From Bacteroides sp. (GTDB taxonomy: Bacteria > Bacteroidota > Bacteroidia > Bacteroidales > P3): a stretch of 54,080 bases of DNA. Positions 7,036 to 15,562 of this stretch are shown one piece after another; positions within the stretch are counted from its first letter, which is position 1, and each line of letters starts with the position of its first letter. The notes under the pieces were generated by a model. That model was not told the origin of the DNA. It saw nothing but the letters and a program-made list of their open reading frames with translations, and ran no database searches. The stretch lies in assembly GCA_023662825.1 (NCBI GenBank), contig JAMPIH010000014.1, forward strand, positions 1-54,080, read 5' to 3'. The position numbers and the translations under genes are program-made.

Positions 7036-7482
7036 ATGCGAACGGTAAAGTACATCGCCGTGCACTGCACGGCCACCCGGCAACAGAGCACGAGCATCGC
7101 GGGACTGAAAGCCCACTGGGCCTCTCTGGGCTGGAAGAAACCGGGCTATCACTACGTGGTGATGCCTTCGGGAAAAGTGGAGCGGTTGTTGGACGAAAGC
7201 GAGGTGAGCAACGGGGTCAAGGGCTTCAACGCCTGCCTGATCAACGTGGCCTACGCGGGCGGCATCGATGATTCGGGCAAGGCCACCGACAACCGCACCG
7301 AGGCGCAGAAAGCCGCGCTCTATTTCTTACTGGAACAGTTAAGGGAAAGGTATCCGCAGGCCGTGATCCAAGGGCACCGCGATTTCTCGCCCGACCTGGA
7401 CGGCAACGGCATCATCACCTCCGACGAATACCTCAAGGAATGCCCCTGCTTCGACGCACGGGCGGAGTACGGCGGGATTTAG
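7036..7482 (+). CDS. N-acetylmuramoyl-L-alanine amidase, phage endolysin type
   Basis: The 148-aa product is a compact Amidase_2 domain that cuts the amide between MurNAc and L-Ala in peptidoglycan. Visible features are KYIAVHCTA with the first zinc His (H10), GYHYVV (Tyr38/Tyr40), GHRDFSPD with the second zinc His (H114), and ECPCFDA with the cysteine ligand (C136 or C138) and Lys134 just before it. Between the last two ligands, residues 120-131 (DLDGNGIITSDE) match a 12-residue EF-hand calcium loop. There is no signal peptide, so release needs a holin-type partner. It is the only plus-strand gene, diverges from the tail operon, and ends in a terminator shared with ftsZ. It could also be a host amidase, but similar genes are common in Bacteroidota prophages. 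Confidence 0.85.
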   Translation: MRTVKYIAVHCTATRQQSTSIAGLKAHWASLGWKKPGYHYVVMPSGKVERLLDESEVSNGVKGFNACLINVAYAGGIDDSGKATDNRTEAQKAALYFLLEQLRERYPQAVIQGHRDFSPDLDGNGIITSDEYLKECPCFDARAEYGGI

Positions 7483-7518
7483 CGGACAGTGTACTGAATT
7501 AAGGTATCCATAAACGAG

Positions 7519-7552
7519 AAGCCCCGTGAAATCAAAAGATTTCACGGGGCTT
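7519..7552. terminator. Bidirectional intrinsic terminator between endolysin gene and ftsZ
   Basis: Perfect 15-bp arms (aagccccgtgaaatc and its complement) flank an AAAA loop. T-rich sequence follows on the plus strand and a shorter one on the minus strand. It lies between two convergent genes and can end both. Confidence 0.85.
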
Positions 7553-7574
7553 TCTCTATCCGGTTCAATGCCGT

Positions 7575-9515
7575 TCAGTCGGCGTTGTCGGTGAGGAAAG
7601 GCGGCGTGTTGTAGTTTACGCTGCCGTCTTTGCTTATGGTGTTGCGGTTGGCTTCCGAATAGGAAGAGGGAACCACCGGGTCTATCGTGATGTTCTGGCG
7701 CATGTAGGCCGGAACCTCCTCTATCTTGCGCAAGCCCTGCGGCGTGCGGATAAGCCCCGAGAACTCGCGCAAACGCTGCATGCGTTCGGCCGTGGCCTCG
7801 CAACGTCCGCGCAACAGACCGTCGGCCACCGTGCTTTTCTGCGCCACCTGCGCCACCGGTTCGGCCACTTCCACCGCCGGAGCCTGTCTGGCCACGTTTT
7901 CCTGCGCGTTCATCTGTTTTTCTTCCACTGCAGCGGGCGCCGCCGTAAAGAGGTCTTCTTCCTGCCTTACCTGCTCCTGACGAACCATGGTGGGCATACC
8001 GTAGTTCTCAACCTCTTCCTTCTTTTCGGCCGTCGGTTCGGGAAAATCCACCATAAAGGCCGGTTCTTCCCTGTGACTTATCTGCTTGAACCAATCGTCG
8101 GCTTCTTCGCTTACGGTTTCGGTTACCGTTTCCTGTCTGGCAACAACCGGCGCGGTTTCTACCTGTTCAGCAGGCTTGCGGGGCAATTCAAAATCGAGCA
8201 AGGGAACTTCCTGCGCTTCCATCTGCGGTTTTTCTTCCTGGAAAACCGGTTCCGCATCGGAATTCATATCCAGCACGGCCACCTGCCGCTTGACGGGAGC
8301 CTGCACCGGAACTTCCTGCGCCACGGGTGCAGCCACGGGTGCCACGGGAGCGGGCTGCGCCGCCACGACGGGCGTTTCCGCAACCGTTGCCTTTACTTCG
8401 GGAACCACGGGCGCCACCGGAGCCGGATGCGGCTGGACTGGCGCTTTCTCGGCCTTGGTTTCCTCAAAAGTCTCGTCTAAGGAGATACGCCTTACCTCGT
8501 GGTCGCCCAAGGCCTTGCGTTCGTTAAAGCCGGTGGCGATCAGGGTAATGTTGAGGTTGCCGCCCAAGGTGTCGTCTTCGCCGGCACCCCAGATCAGATC
8601 GACCCCGTCGCCCGCCTTCTCGAGAATGGATCCTGTAATGGTCTCGATTTCGTCCATGCACAAGGGCGATTCGGAACTGTAACCCAGATAGAGCAACATA
8701 TTCTTGGCGCCTTCTATGCTGTTGTCGTTCAACAGGGGCGAATCCATGGCCATCATCACCGCGTCCTTGGCGCGTGTCTCGCCGTTGGCCGTACCGAAAC
8801 CCATCAGGGCCACGCCGCTGTTGTGCATCACCGTGTTCACGTCCTTGAAGTCGATCTGCACGTACGAACGCACGGTAATGATTTCGGAAATACCCTTGGC
8901 GGCCGTGGTCAGCACATTGTCGGCCATGGCGAAGGCTTCGTTGAGGGTCATCTTTCCGAACTCGCGCAATTTATCGTTGTTGATCACCAGAATGGCATCC
9001 ACGTGCTTGCGCAGCTCGGCGATACCCAGCTTGGCCTGCTCGATACGCTTGCGCCCCTCGAACGTAAAGGGCGTGGTAACGATGGCCACCGTAAGTATAC
9101 TGGTTACCTCATCGCCTGCCAGTTCTATCTCTTTGGCGATGGAAGCCACCACCGGAGCGGCACCCGTGCCCGTTCCGCCACCCATGCCGGCGGCGATGAA
9201 CAACATACGGGCATCCTTTATCTTGTCGCGGATCTCGTCGCGCTTCTCTTCGGCGGCAACCTTAGCCACTTCCGGCACGTTACCCGCACCCAAACCCTTG
9301 CCCAGATGCACCTTTACGGGAACGGGGCTGCTCTCCAAGGCCTGGGCATCGGTATTGCATACTATAAAGTCGACGCCTTTGATGCCGGCGCGGTACATGT
9401 GGTTCACCGCGTTGCCGCCGCCACCGCCCACACCGATCACCTTAATGTAGGAAGACTGATCTTTAGGTAACACAAAGTTCAGAATGTCACCGCTTTGATT
9501 GGTCATTTCGTTCAT
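7575..9515 (-). CDS. ftsZ: Cell division protein FtsZ with very long C-terminal linker
   Basis: FtsZ is the tubulin-like GTPase that forms the division ring. The GTPase domain fills about residues 18-340: IGVGGGGGNAVNHM at 27-40, the tubulin signature GGGTGTG at 112-118, and the synergy loop around NNDKLREFGKMTLNEAFAMADNVL. Residues 345-600 are a Pro/Ala/Val/Glu-rich linker, mostly disordered by composition. A conserved tail follows (EVPAYMRQN near 605; TPPFLTDNAD at the end, the Bacteroidota-type C-terminal peptide that binds FtsA). At 646 aa it is much longer than most FtsZ proteins (about 350-450). It is the last gene of the dcw cluster, 117 bases after ftsA, with a strong hairpin in the gap. 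Confidence 0.97.
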   Translation of the reverse strand: MNEMTNQSGDILNFVLPKDQSSYIKVIGVGGGGGNAVNHMYRAGIKGVDFIVCNTDAQALESSPVPVKVHLGKGLGAGNVPEVAKVAAEEKRDEIRDKIKDARMLFIAAGMGGGTGTGAAPVVASIAKEIELAGDEVTSILTVAIVTTPFTFEGRKRIEQAKLGIAELRKHVDAILVINNDKLREFGKMTLNEAFAMADNVLTTAAKGISEIITVRSYVQIDFKDVNTVMHNSGVALMGFGTANGETRAKDAVMMAMDSPLLNDNSIEGAKNMLLYLGYSSESPLCMDEIETITGSILEKAGDGVDLIWGAGEDDTLGGNLNITLIATGFNERKALGDHEVRRISLDETFEETKAEKAPVQPHPAPVAPVVPEVKATVAETPVVAAQPAPVAPVAAPVAQEVPVQAPVKRQVAVLDMNSDAEPVFQEEKPQMEAQEVPLLDFELPRKPAEQVETAPVVARQETVTETVSEEADDWFKQISHREEPAFMVDFPEPTAEKKEEVENYGMPTMVRQEQVRQEEDLFTAAPAAVEEKQMNAQENVARQAPAVEVAEPVAQVAQKSTVADGLLRGRCEATAERMQRLREFSGLIRTPQGLRKIEEVPAYMRQNITIDPVVPSSYSEANRNTISKDGSVNYNTPPFLTDNAD

Positions 9516-9566
9516 TTTTGCATATATTGTTCTCAGCCTATAAAATTACTGCGACTATCGGCACGC

Positions 9567-9625
9567 TTCCGTTTCTCCCGTCGGGATTTATAAACAAGGG
9601 CTTGTTTATAGGGAGGGCAACGGAA
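9567..9625. repeat. Nested inverted repeat in the ftsA-ftsZ gap
   Basis: The inner pair tataaacaag / cttgtttata (9589-9598, 9601-9610) is perfect with a 2-base spacer. Outside it ctccc (9575-9579) can pair with gggag (9611-9615), and ttccgtt (9567-9573) with aacggaa (9619-9625), leaving a 9-base bulge on one side. No U-tract follows the inner stem on the minus strand, so it is a poor terminator. A processing or regulatory element ahead of ftsZ is possible. Confidence 0.6.
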
Positions 9626-9632
9626 AAGGGGC

Positions 9633-11057
9633 TTATTGGATATCGTCGTCGAAAAGCCCCACAATCCAGTCCTTCAGCTTGGTGGCCGCCGTAAAGCCGC
9701 CTTTCTTGCCGCCTTTCCGACCCTCTTTGGCTTCGGGTTCCTCCGGCTCCGCCGGCGCAGTTTCAACCGGAGTTTCCGGCACAACCGGCTGTTGCGGTTC
9801 GGCCTGGTGGACATGCGCCACCTGCCCGTGTTCGGCCACGTGGATAATGCGGTTTTCTTCTTCGCTGCGCACCCCATAGATCACCAGACCGATGGCCGTG
9901 GCATAGATGGGATCCGCCAGTTCCGCGGGCGAATCGGGGGTTATATGTTCCTTGGGCATACCCAGACGGGTTTCCAACTGGGTATGGAACTCGCAGACCT
10001 GGCTGATGTGCTTCATCTTGGCACCCCCGCCGGTAAGCACGATACCGCCGATGAAATGGTCTAAGTCGCACTGGCAGTTGGCAATCTCGCAAGACACGCT
10101 GCTGAATATCTCGCCCACCCTCGCCCCGATGATCGTGGCCAGCTGCTTGAGCGAAATCTCCCTGGCCGTCTTTCCCTTCAGGCCGGGAATGGAAACGATC
10201 TGCTCGTCGCTGCTTTCGCTGGGCAGGGCCGAGCCGAACTTCACCTTGAGGGCTTCCGCCTGCTTGGGCAGGATCGTGCAGCCGGTCTTGATGTCGTTGG
10301 TGATGATGTTCCCTGCCAAGGGTATCACCGCCGTATGCGTAAGTATTCCGTTCATGAAGATGGCCACGTCGGTGGTGCCGCCGCCGATATCCACCAGCAC
10401 CACGCCGGCTTCCTTGTCGCTTTCGTCCAGCACCGCCTCGGCGCTCACCAGGGGTTCGAGGATAAAGCCGATAAGGTCCAGTCCAGCCATCTCCACACTG
10501 CGCTGGATGTTGCGCATGGCCACCGCGTCGGCCGTGATCACGTTGAGCACCGCATTCACGTTCGCGCCCACCATGCCCACGATATTGTCTTCGGTAAAGC
10601 CGCCGGCGCCATCTACCGAGAAGGTGCGCGGAATAACGTGGATAATCTTGCGGCCTGCCGGCACCGTGCCGTGGCTTACCTTAACCTTGAGCCGCTCTAT
10701 TTCCTCGCGGGTAAACACATCGTCGCTGTTCTCGCGCACGTAGGTGTATTCCTGCACCTCGCTCTGGATATGCTGCCCGGCAATGCCCACATACACTTCG
10801 TTTATATCCACGTTCGAAGCGACGGAGGCCTGTTCCACGGCGCGCTTCACCGCCTCGGCCGTGGTCTGTATGTTGATGACCGCACCGCGCATCACACCGG
10901 TGGACTCGGTCTTTCCATATCCCAGAATCTTGATCTTTCCGGTAGCCGTATCGCGTTGACCCACCACGGCAACCACTTTGGTCGTACCGATGTCAAGACC
11001 CACCACCACATCCACATCGTCGTCGGGAGTAGCCCGGAATTTCGCTTCTTCTGCCAT
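9633..11057 (-). CDS. ftsA: Cell division protein FtsA
   Basis: FtsA is the actin-like ATPase that ties FtsZ filaments to the inner membrane and recruits later divisome proteins. The ATP site is visible as GLDIGTTKVVAVVG (20-33) and VLVDIGGGTTDVAIF near 220, with VLTGGGAKMKHI near 340. An acidic/Pro linker (about 405-450) leads to an amphipathic C-terminal helix, TKLKDWIVGLFDDDIQ, the usual membrane-targeting sequence. The 474-aa length is slightly above E. coli FtsA because of the linker. The gene follows ftsQ after a 32-base gap, in the standard order. Confidence 0.96.
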   Translation of the reverse strand: MAEEAKFRATPDDDVDVVVGLDIGTTKVVAVVGQRDTATGKIKILGYGKTESTGVMRGAVINIQTTAEAVKRAVEQASVASNVDINEVYVGIAGQHIQSEVQEYTYVRENSDDVFTREEIERLKVKVSHGTVPAGRKIIHVIPRTFSVDGAGGFTEDNIVGMVGANVNAVLNVITADAVAMRNIQRSVEMAGLDLIGFILEPLVSAEAVLDESDKEAGVVLVDIGGGTTDVAIFMNGILTHTAVIPLAGNIITNDIKTGCTILPKQAEALKVKFGSALPSESSDEQIVSIPGLKGKTAREISLKQLATIIGARVGEIFSSVSCEIANCQCDLDHFIGGIVLTGGGAKMKHISQVCEFHTQLETRLGMPKEHITPDSPAELADPIYATAIGLVIYGVRSEEENRIIHVAEHGQVAHVHQAEPQQPVVPETPVETAPAEPEEPEAKEGRKGGKKGGFTAATKLKDWIVGLFDDDIQ

Positions 11058-11089
11058 ATCCTTTAATTTTTAAATTATTTCACAATCGT

Positions 11090-11899
11090 CTAAAAAACTG
11101 TCTTTTTAGTGGCCACCAGCTGGTTGGCGTACTTCAGGTTCAGCACCGAGTATTTCTCCCAGCCGTCCGCGTTCAAACCCTTGCGGTAAAACAGGTCGAG
11201 CCGCTTGAGCTTGTCCGCCAAGTCGGCCATGTCCGCCACCTTGCCCAACTTGACCAACTGGCCGCCCACCTTGGGTATCAGCTCGTATTCGCCGGCATAG
11301 GTAACGTAAATCTGTTCGAACATCGCGTCCCAGAACGGATCGGAGGCCAGGAACACATTGATTTCGTAGAGCCGTTTCAACACCGAGGCCCGGAGCGTGT
11401 CGGCAATGGCGGTAACGTCCGCACCGTATTTCGGCGTAACCGGGATATATCCGCTGGCCACGCGCAGACGCACGGCATAGTCTGTGTTTACGGGCATCTC
11501 TATGCCGTTGCGGTCTATCTGGAACATCATGCCGTTGCCCGCCACCACCTTTAGGAAGGGGTTGCGCTGTTCAACTTCGAGGTGGCACACGCCGTCGCGG
11601 GTCATGAACACCTGCGCCCCGCCCACATACGGATTCTTCAACAGAACCCGTTCGATATGGGCGGCGTTCACCTCCTCGCTCTTCCTGCCCTTTATGCTTA
11701 TTTCGTGTCTGGCCAGCCAGTTCTCGATATCGCGGTTCTGCAGGTATATCTCGAAACTGCCGCGCTCGATGTCGATTTCCTCCCCGCCGCACACCGCCGT
11801 CCGCTGCTGACGAGCCGCATAGCGGAGCATCACGATGGCCGTGCCTGCCAGAAACGCGAAAAAGAAAAGCAGGATGATTATGCGCACTGCCCTTTTCAT
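11090..11899 (-). CDS. ftsQ: Cell division protein FtsQ/DivIB
   Basis: The 269-aa product has a short basic N-terminus, a single membrane helix at about 6-27, and a periplasmic region with a POTRA-like part (INIKG-type start at EISIKGRKSEEVNAAHIERV, then FLKVVAGNGMMFQIDRNG). This is the layout of FtsQ, which links FtsA/ZapA-side components to FtsL, FtsW and FtsI in the divisome. The start overlaps the end of murC by 4 bases (ATGA), so translation is likely coupled. Sequence similarity to proteobacterial FtsQ is low, as usual; position between murC and ftsA supports the call. Confidence 0.9.
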   Translation of the reverse strand: MKRAVRIIILLFFFAFLAGTAIVMLRYAARQQRTAVCGGEEIDIERGSFEIYLQNRDIENWLARHEISIKGRKSEEVNAAHIERVLLKNPYVGGAQVFMTRDGVCHLEVEQRNPFLKVVAGNGMMFQIDRNGIEMPVNTDYAVRLRVASGYIPVTPKYGADVTAIADTLRASVLKRLYEINVFLASDPFWDAMFEQIYVTYAGEYELIPKVGGQLVKLGKVADMADLADKLKRLDLFYRKGLNADGWEKYSVLNLKYANQLVATKKTVF

Positions 11900-13275
11900 G
11901 CCGCCCCTCCTTTCTGCAAGAGGTTCCGAACGGGTTCCACCAAGGTATCGATATCACCGGCGCCCATCGTGACGAGCAGCAGCCTGTACCTGCCGGCGGC
12001 CTGTTCCCGCAGATATTCCTCCACTTGCGCCAACACGTTTTCCTTGGCGGCGTACCTTACCGGAACGCCCTCGACCTTATCGCCTATCAGGCGGGTGTCC
12101 ACGCCGGGTATCGGCAGCTCGCGCGCCGGATAGATGTCCACCAGGCAGAGTTCGTCCACCGCCTGCAGGCTTTGGGCGAAACCCTGCGCCAGATCGCGCG
12201 TGCGGGTGTACAGGTGCGGCTGAAAGAACACCGCCATGCGGTAGTCGGGATAAAATTCGCGCAAGGCCGTTATGCTGGCCGTTATTTCAGCCGGATGATG
12301 GGCGTAGTCGTCGTAATAGGCCAGTCCCGGCTGCACAAAGATGGGTTCGAGCCTGCGGCGCACGCCCTTGAAAAGCGGCAACAGCCGCCGTATGTCTTGG
12401 GGTTCCACGCCCGCTTCCAAAGCAAGGCTCACGGCCGCCACCGCATTCTCTATATTGTGCCGGCCCGGACTGGAAAGCCGCAGGTTTTCGACACGTCCCT
12501 TGGGTCCCGAATAATCGAAGGCGTAACATCCGCTGCTTACCCGCACGTTTTCGGCAAAAGCCGCCTCGCCACTATTATCCTTCGCCTCCATGCCATATAC
12601 ATAATCGGCTTTCAAGGGAAGTTCCAGGGAGGCTTCGGCGATAAAGTGCTCCGACTGCCGCATAAACTGCACGTATGCCCCGCGCATCGTTTCCACATCG
12701 CCGTAGATGTCCAGATGGTCGGCATCCCAGGCCGTAACCGCCGAGAACCACGGATTCAACTGCAGGAACGAACGGTCGTATTCGTCGGCCTCCGTTACCA
12801 GATAGGGACTTCTGTCGTTGTGCAGGTAGTTGCCGTCCAGGTCGGGGACGATGCCGCCCAGCACGGCGTTGCAACCTATGCTGCCGTGCATAAGGTAGGC
12901 CAGGAGTGCCGACGTGGTGGTCTTGCCGTGCGTTCCGGCCACCGCCAGCGTCTTGTACCTCCGGCTCAGCATGCCCAGCACCTGCGCCCGCTTATATACC
13001 GGCAGCCCTCTCCGCCTTATCTCGCCCCATTCGGCATGGGTGGCGGGAATGGCGGGCGTATAGACCACCGCGTCCACGGCTTCGGGCAACAGTCCGGGCG
13101 ATTCGGTATAGTGGATCTCCGCCCCCATGGCCTCCAGTTTCCGGGTAAGCGGCGTGCGCACACGGTCGTAGCCAGCCACCTTGCAGCCCTGGTGCAGGTA
13201 ATGGCAGGCCAGCGCGCTCATTCCGATGCCGCCGATGCCCAGGAAATAGGGATATGTGATGCGGGGCGTATCCAT
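11896..13275 (-). CDS. murC: UDP-N-acetylmuramate--L-alanine ligase MurC
   Basis: MurC adds L-alanine to UDP-MurNAc using ATP in the cytoplasm. The 459-aa protein has the N-terminal UDP-binding motif FLGIGGIGMSALA (11-23), the P-loop AGTHGKTTTSALLAY near 113-127, the central-domain DEYDRSF and HNIENAVAAV motifs, and a C-terminal DDYAHHPAEI near 312. All three Mur ligase domains are present, unlike in the murD gene of the same cluster. It follows murG by 4 bases and overlaps ftsQ by 4. Confidence 0.97.
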   Translation of the reverse strand: MDTPRITYPYFLGIGGIGMSALACHYLHQGCKVAGYDRVRTPLTRKLEAMGAEIHYTESPGLLPEAVDAVVYTPAIPATHAEWGEIRRRGLPVYKRAQVLGMLSRRYKTLAVAGTHGKTTTSALLAYLMHGSIGCNAVLGGIVPDLDGNYLHNDRSPYLVTEADEYDRSFLQLNPWFSAVTAWDADHLDIYGDVETMRGAYVQFMRQSEHFIAEASLELPLKADYVYGMEAKDNSGEAAFAENVRVSSGCYAFDYSGPKGRVENLRLSSPGRHNIENAVAAVSLALEAGVEPQDIRRLLPLFKGVRRRLEPIFVQPGLAYYDDYAHHPAEITASITALREFYPDYRMAVFFQPHLYTRTRDLAQGFAQSLQAVDELCLVDIYPARELPIPGVDTRLIGDKVEGVPVRYAAKENVLAQVEEYLREQAAGRYRLLLVTMGAGDIDTLVEPVRNLLQKGGAA

Positions 13276-13279
13276 GGTA

Positions 13280-14377
13280 TTATATCAGTTTCATCACCTC
13301 GTCAACAATCATCTTGGCCGCCGAGGTGGTGCCCATGCGCGAGATGTTCTGCGCCAGCAGTTCCCTCCGGCGTTCGTTCTGCCAGAGTTCCACCACCGTC
13401 TTGCCCAGGTCGGCCACCGTGCGGTCGTCGTGCAGGAGGATGGCGGCGTTGCGCGAGCTGAGAGCCTCGGCGTTGCGGGTCTGATGGTCTTCGGCCACGT
13501 TGGGCGAAGGTATCAGCACCAAGGGCTTGCCCACCACGCAGAGTTCCGAGATGGTGATGGCCCCGGCGCGCGAAACGATGATGTCGGCCGCCGCGTACGC
13601 CAGATCGACCCGGCGCACGAAGTCGAGCAGCACTAAGTTTTCCTTGCCCTCGGCATAGGGAAGCATCTTCTGGTAGTAATACTTGCCCGTCTGCCAGATA
13701 ACCTGGAAGCCCTGGGAAAGCAGGTAGTCGATGTTCACCTTCATGCCTTCGTTGATGGTGCGCGCGCCCAGGCTTCCGCCCATCACCAGGAGCGTGGGCA
13801 TATCCTTCTTGAGGTTGTAGAACGAACAGGCTTCCTCGCGCTTGGCGCCGATGTCCGAAATGTCCTGACGTATGGGATTGCCCGTCCAGACGATTTTTTC
13901 GCGCGGAAAGAACCTTTCCATGTCGTCGTATCCCACACAGATGCACTTGGCGCGCTTGCTCAGGATTCGGTTGGTCATGCCCGGCAGCGAGTTCTGCTCC
14001 TGAATCAGCGTGGGAATCCCGAGCCTTTGGGCCGAATACAGTGTGGGCGCGCTGGCATAACCGCCCACACCCACCACCACGTCGGGGGCGAAATCGCAGA
14101 TGATCCTGCGCGTCTGCCGCAGGCTCTTGGCCAGCTTAAATGGCAGCGAGAGATTCTTGAACGGATGCTTGCGGTCCAGGCCCACCACATTCAAACCCAC
14201 GATCTTGTAGCCTTCGGCCGGAACCTTCTCCATTTCCATGCGGTTCTCGGCCCCCACAAAAAGAATGTCGGCATCGGGCTCGCGATGCTTTATCTCGTTG
14301 GCGATGGCGATGGCCGGAAAGATATGGCCTCCCGTGCCGCCGCCGCTTATAATCACCTTTAACGCTTGCTTCTGCAT
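13280..14377 (-). CDS. murG: MurG, lipid II synthase
   Basis: MurG (undecaprenyl-PP-MurNAc-pentapeptide GlcNAc transferase) makes lipid II from lipid I on the inner face of the membrane. The 365-aa product has the G-loop SGGGTGGHIFPAIAIANE at 11-28, a second loop GVGGYASAPTL near 105, and the C-terminal UDP-GlcNAc region MGGSLGARTINEG near 200 with SRAGAITISEL near 270 and PLVLIPSPNVAEDHQTRNA. This is the full GT-B fold. It lies 6 bases after ftsW and 4 before murC, so it is part of the same transcript. Confidence 0.97.
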   Translation of the reverse strand: MQKQALKVIISGGGTGGHIFPAIAIANEIKHREPDADILFVGAENRMEMEKVPAEGYKIVGLNVVGLDRKHPFKNLSLPFKLAKSLRQTRRIICDFAPDVVVGVGGYASAPTLYSAQRLGIPTLIQEQNSLPGMTNRILSKRAKCICVGYDDMERFFPREKIVWTGNPIRQDISDIGAKREEACSFYNLKKDMPTLLVMGGSLGARTINEGMKVNIDYLLSQGFQVIWQTGKYYYQKMLPYAEGKENLVLLDFVRRVDLAYAAADIIVSRAGAITISELCVVGKPLVLIPSPNVAEDHQTRNAEALSSRNAAILLHDDRTVADLGKTVVELWQNERRRELLAQNISRMGTTSAAKMIVDEVMKLI

Positions 14378-14383
14378 GATTAT

Positions 14384-15541
14384 CTATTTTTCTCTTTTGT
14401 TTTCTTCCAGTTCCGTTTTCTCCACATCCGCGCTCACGCTCAAGATAACCCCCATGCCGCAGGCGGTAAAGAACAGCGAGGTTCCCCCCATGCTCAGGAA
14501 AGGCAGCGGCTGCCCCGTTACCGGCAGCAGATCGACCGCCACGCCCATGTTGATGAGCGCCTGCAAGGTCAGCATGAACGTAATGCCCAACACCATGTAG
14601 CTGCCGAACGAACCCCGGCACCTGCGGGCGATGCTGATGCCGCGCATCAGGAACCAGAGGTAGAGCAGCATGACGCCGATGCCCGCAAACATACCGTATT
14701 CCTCGATGATGAGCGAGTAGATATAGTCGGAATACGGGTGCGGCAGGAAGTTGCGCTGCGTGCTGTTGCCCGGCCCCTTGCCGAACACGCCCCCGCCGGC
14801 GATGGCTATCTTGGACTGCGTTACCTGATAGGACTCGTCTTCCTCGCTTCCGAAGCGTTCCACCCGGGCTTTCCAAGTGGAGAAGCGTCCGGGCAGGTTT
14901 TCGGCCGGCACAAAATACAGCACGGACAAGAACAAGGCCACGAACAGCACGCCCGCCCCCAGCATGCTCCAGATGTAGCGGGAAGCCACGCCGCCCACAA
15001 TCATCATCACGAAGCAGGTAAGCAGCAGCAGGGCCGCCGTGGAAAGGTTCTCGGGAAAGATCAGGGCCGCGCCCAGCAAGGGTACCCACAGCAGGCGCAG
15101 CAAGGTTCTTCCTTCCTTGATGACCGGCTGGTATTTGGTAAGCTGCCGCGCCAGAAACACCACGATCACCAGCTTGGCCAGCTCGGAAGGCTGGAACGAG
15201 AGCGGCCCTAACTTTATCCAGCGGGCGGCATCGTTCACGGTGGCCATGGTAAGGGTTATCATCAGCAAGGCCAGCACCGGCAACACCATAAGCTGCGCGA
15301 ATCGGGAAAAATACGTGTACCTGACGCGGTGCACCCCGTACATGATGCCCCAGGCCACCACCAGGATGCCCAAGTGCTTGAGCATATAGTAGGTGGTGTC
15401 CCCCCCCTGCTTGAGATAGGCCAGACGGCCGGTAGAGCTATATACCGCCGCAATGGAAACGAAGGTGAGGATCATCATGATGGTCCAGATACCCTTGTCT
15501 CCACGCAAGTATTTGAATATGCCCGTACCCTTGTTGGCCAT
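14384..15541 (-). CDS. ftsW: FtsW, septal peptidoglycan glycosyltransferase (SEDS)
   Basis: The 385-aa protein is a SEDS polymerase with about ten membrane helices. A soluble-side loop carries RWIKLGPLSFQPSELAKL (near 105-122), the SEDS signature. Further motifs are ERFGSEEDESYQVTQSKIAIAGGGVFGKGPGNS (near 230-260) and HPYSDYIYSLIIEEYGM, with the catalytic-region Glu, and LINMGVAVDLLPVTGQPLPF near 335. FtsW polymerises lipid II at the septum together with FtsI. The gene starts 21 bases after the shortened murD and ends 6 bases before murG. Confidence 0.96.
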   Translation of the reverse strand: MANKGTGIFKYLRGDKGIWTIMMILTFVSIAAVYSSTGRLAYLKQGGDTTYYMLKHLGILVVAWGIMYGVHRVRYTYFSRFAQLMVLPVLALLMITLTMATVNDAARWIKLGPLSFQPSELAKLVIVVFLARQLTKYQPVIKEGRTLLRLLWVPLLGAALIFPENLSTAALLLLTCFVMMIVGGVASRYIWSMLGAGVLFVALFLSVLYFVPAENLPGRFSTWKARVERFGSEEDESYQVTQSKIAIAGGGVFGKGPGNSTQRNFLPHPYSDYIYSLIIEEYGMFAGIGVMLLYLWFLMRGISIARRCRGSFGSYMVLGITFMLTLQALINMGVAVDLLPVTGQPLPFLSMGGTSLFFTACGMGVILSVSADVEKTELEENKREK

Positions 15542-15562
15542 GGTTCCGAAAAATTTGGGGAT

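Noticed and set aside
9567-9625. ftsA-ftsZ hairpin as an intrinsic terminator
   Set aside because: No U-tract follows the stem on the minus strand, and termination there would silence ftsZ.
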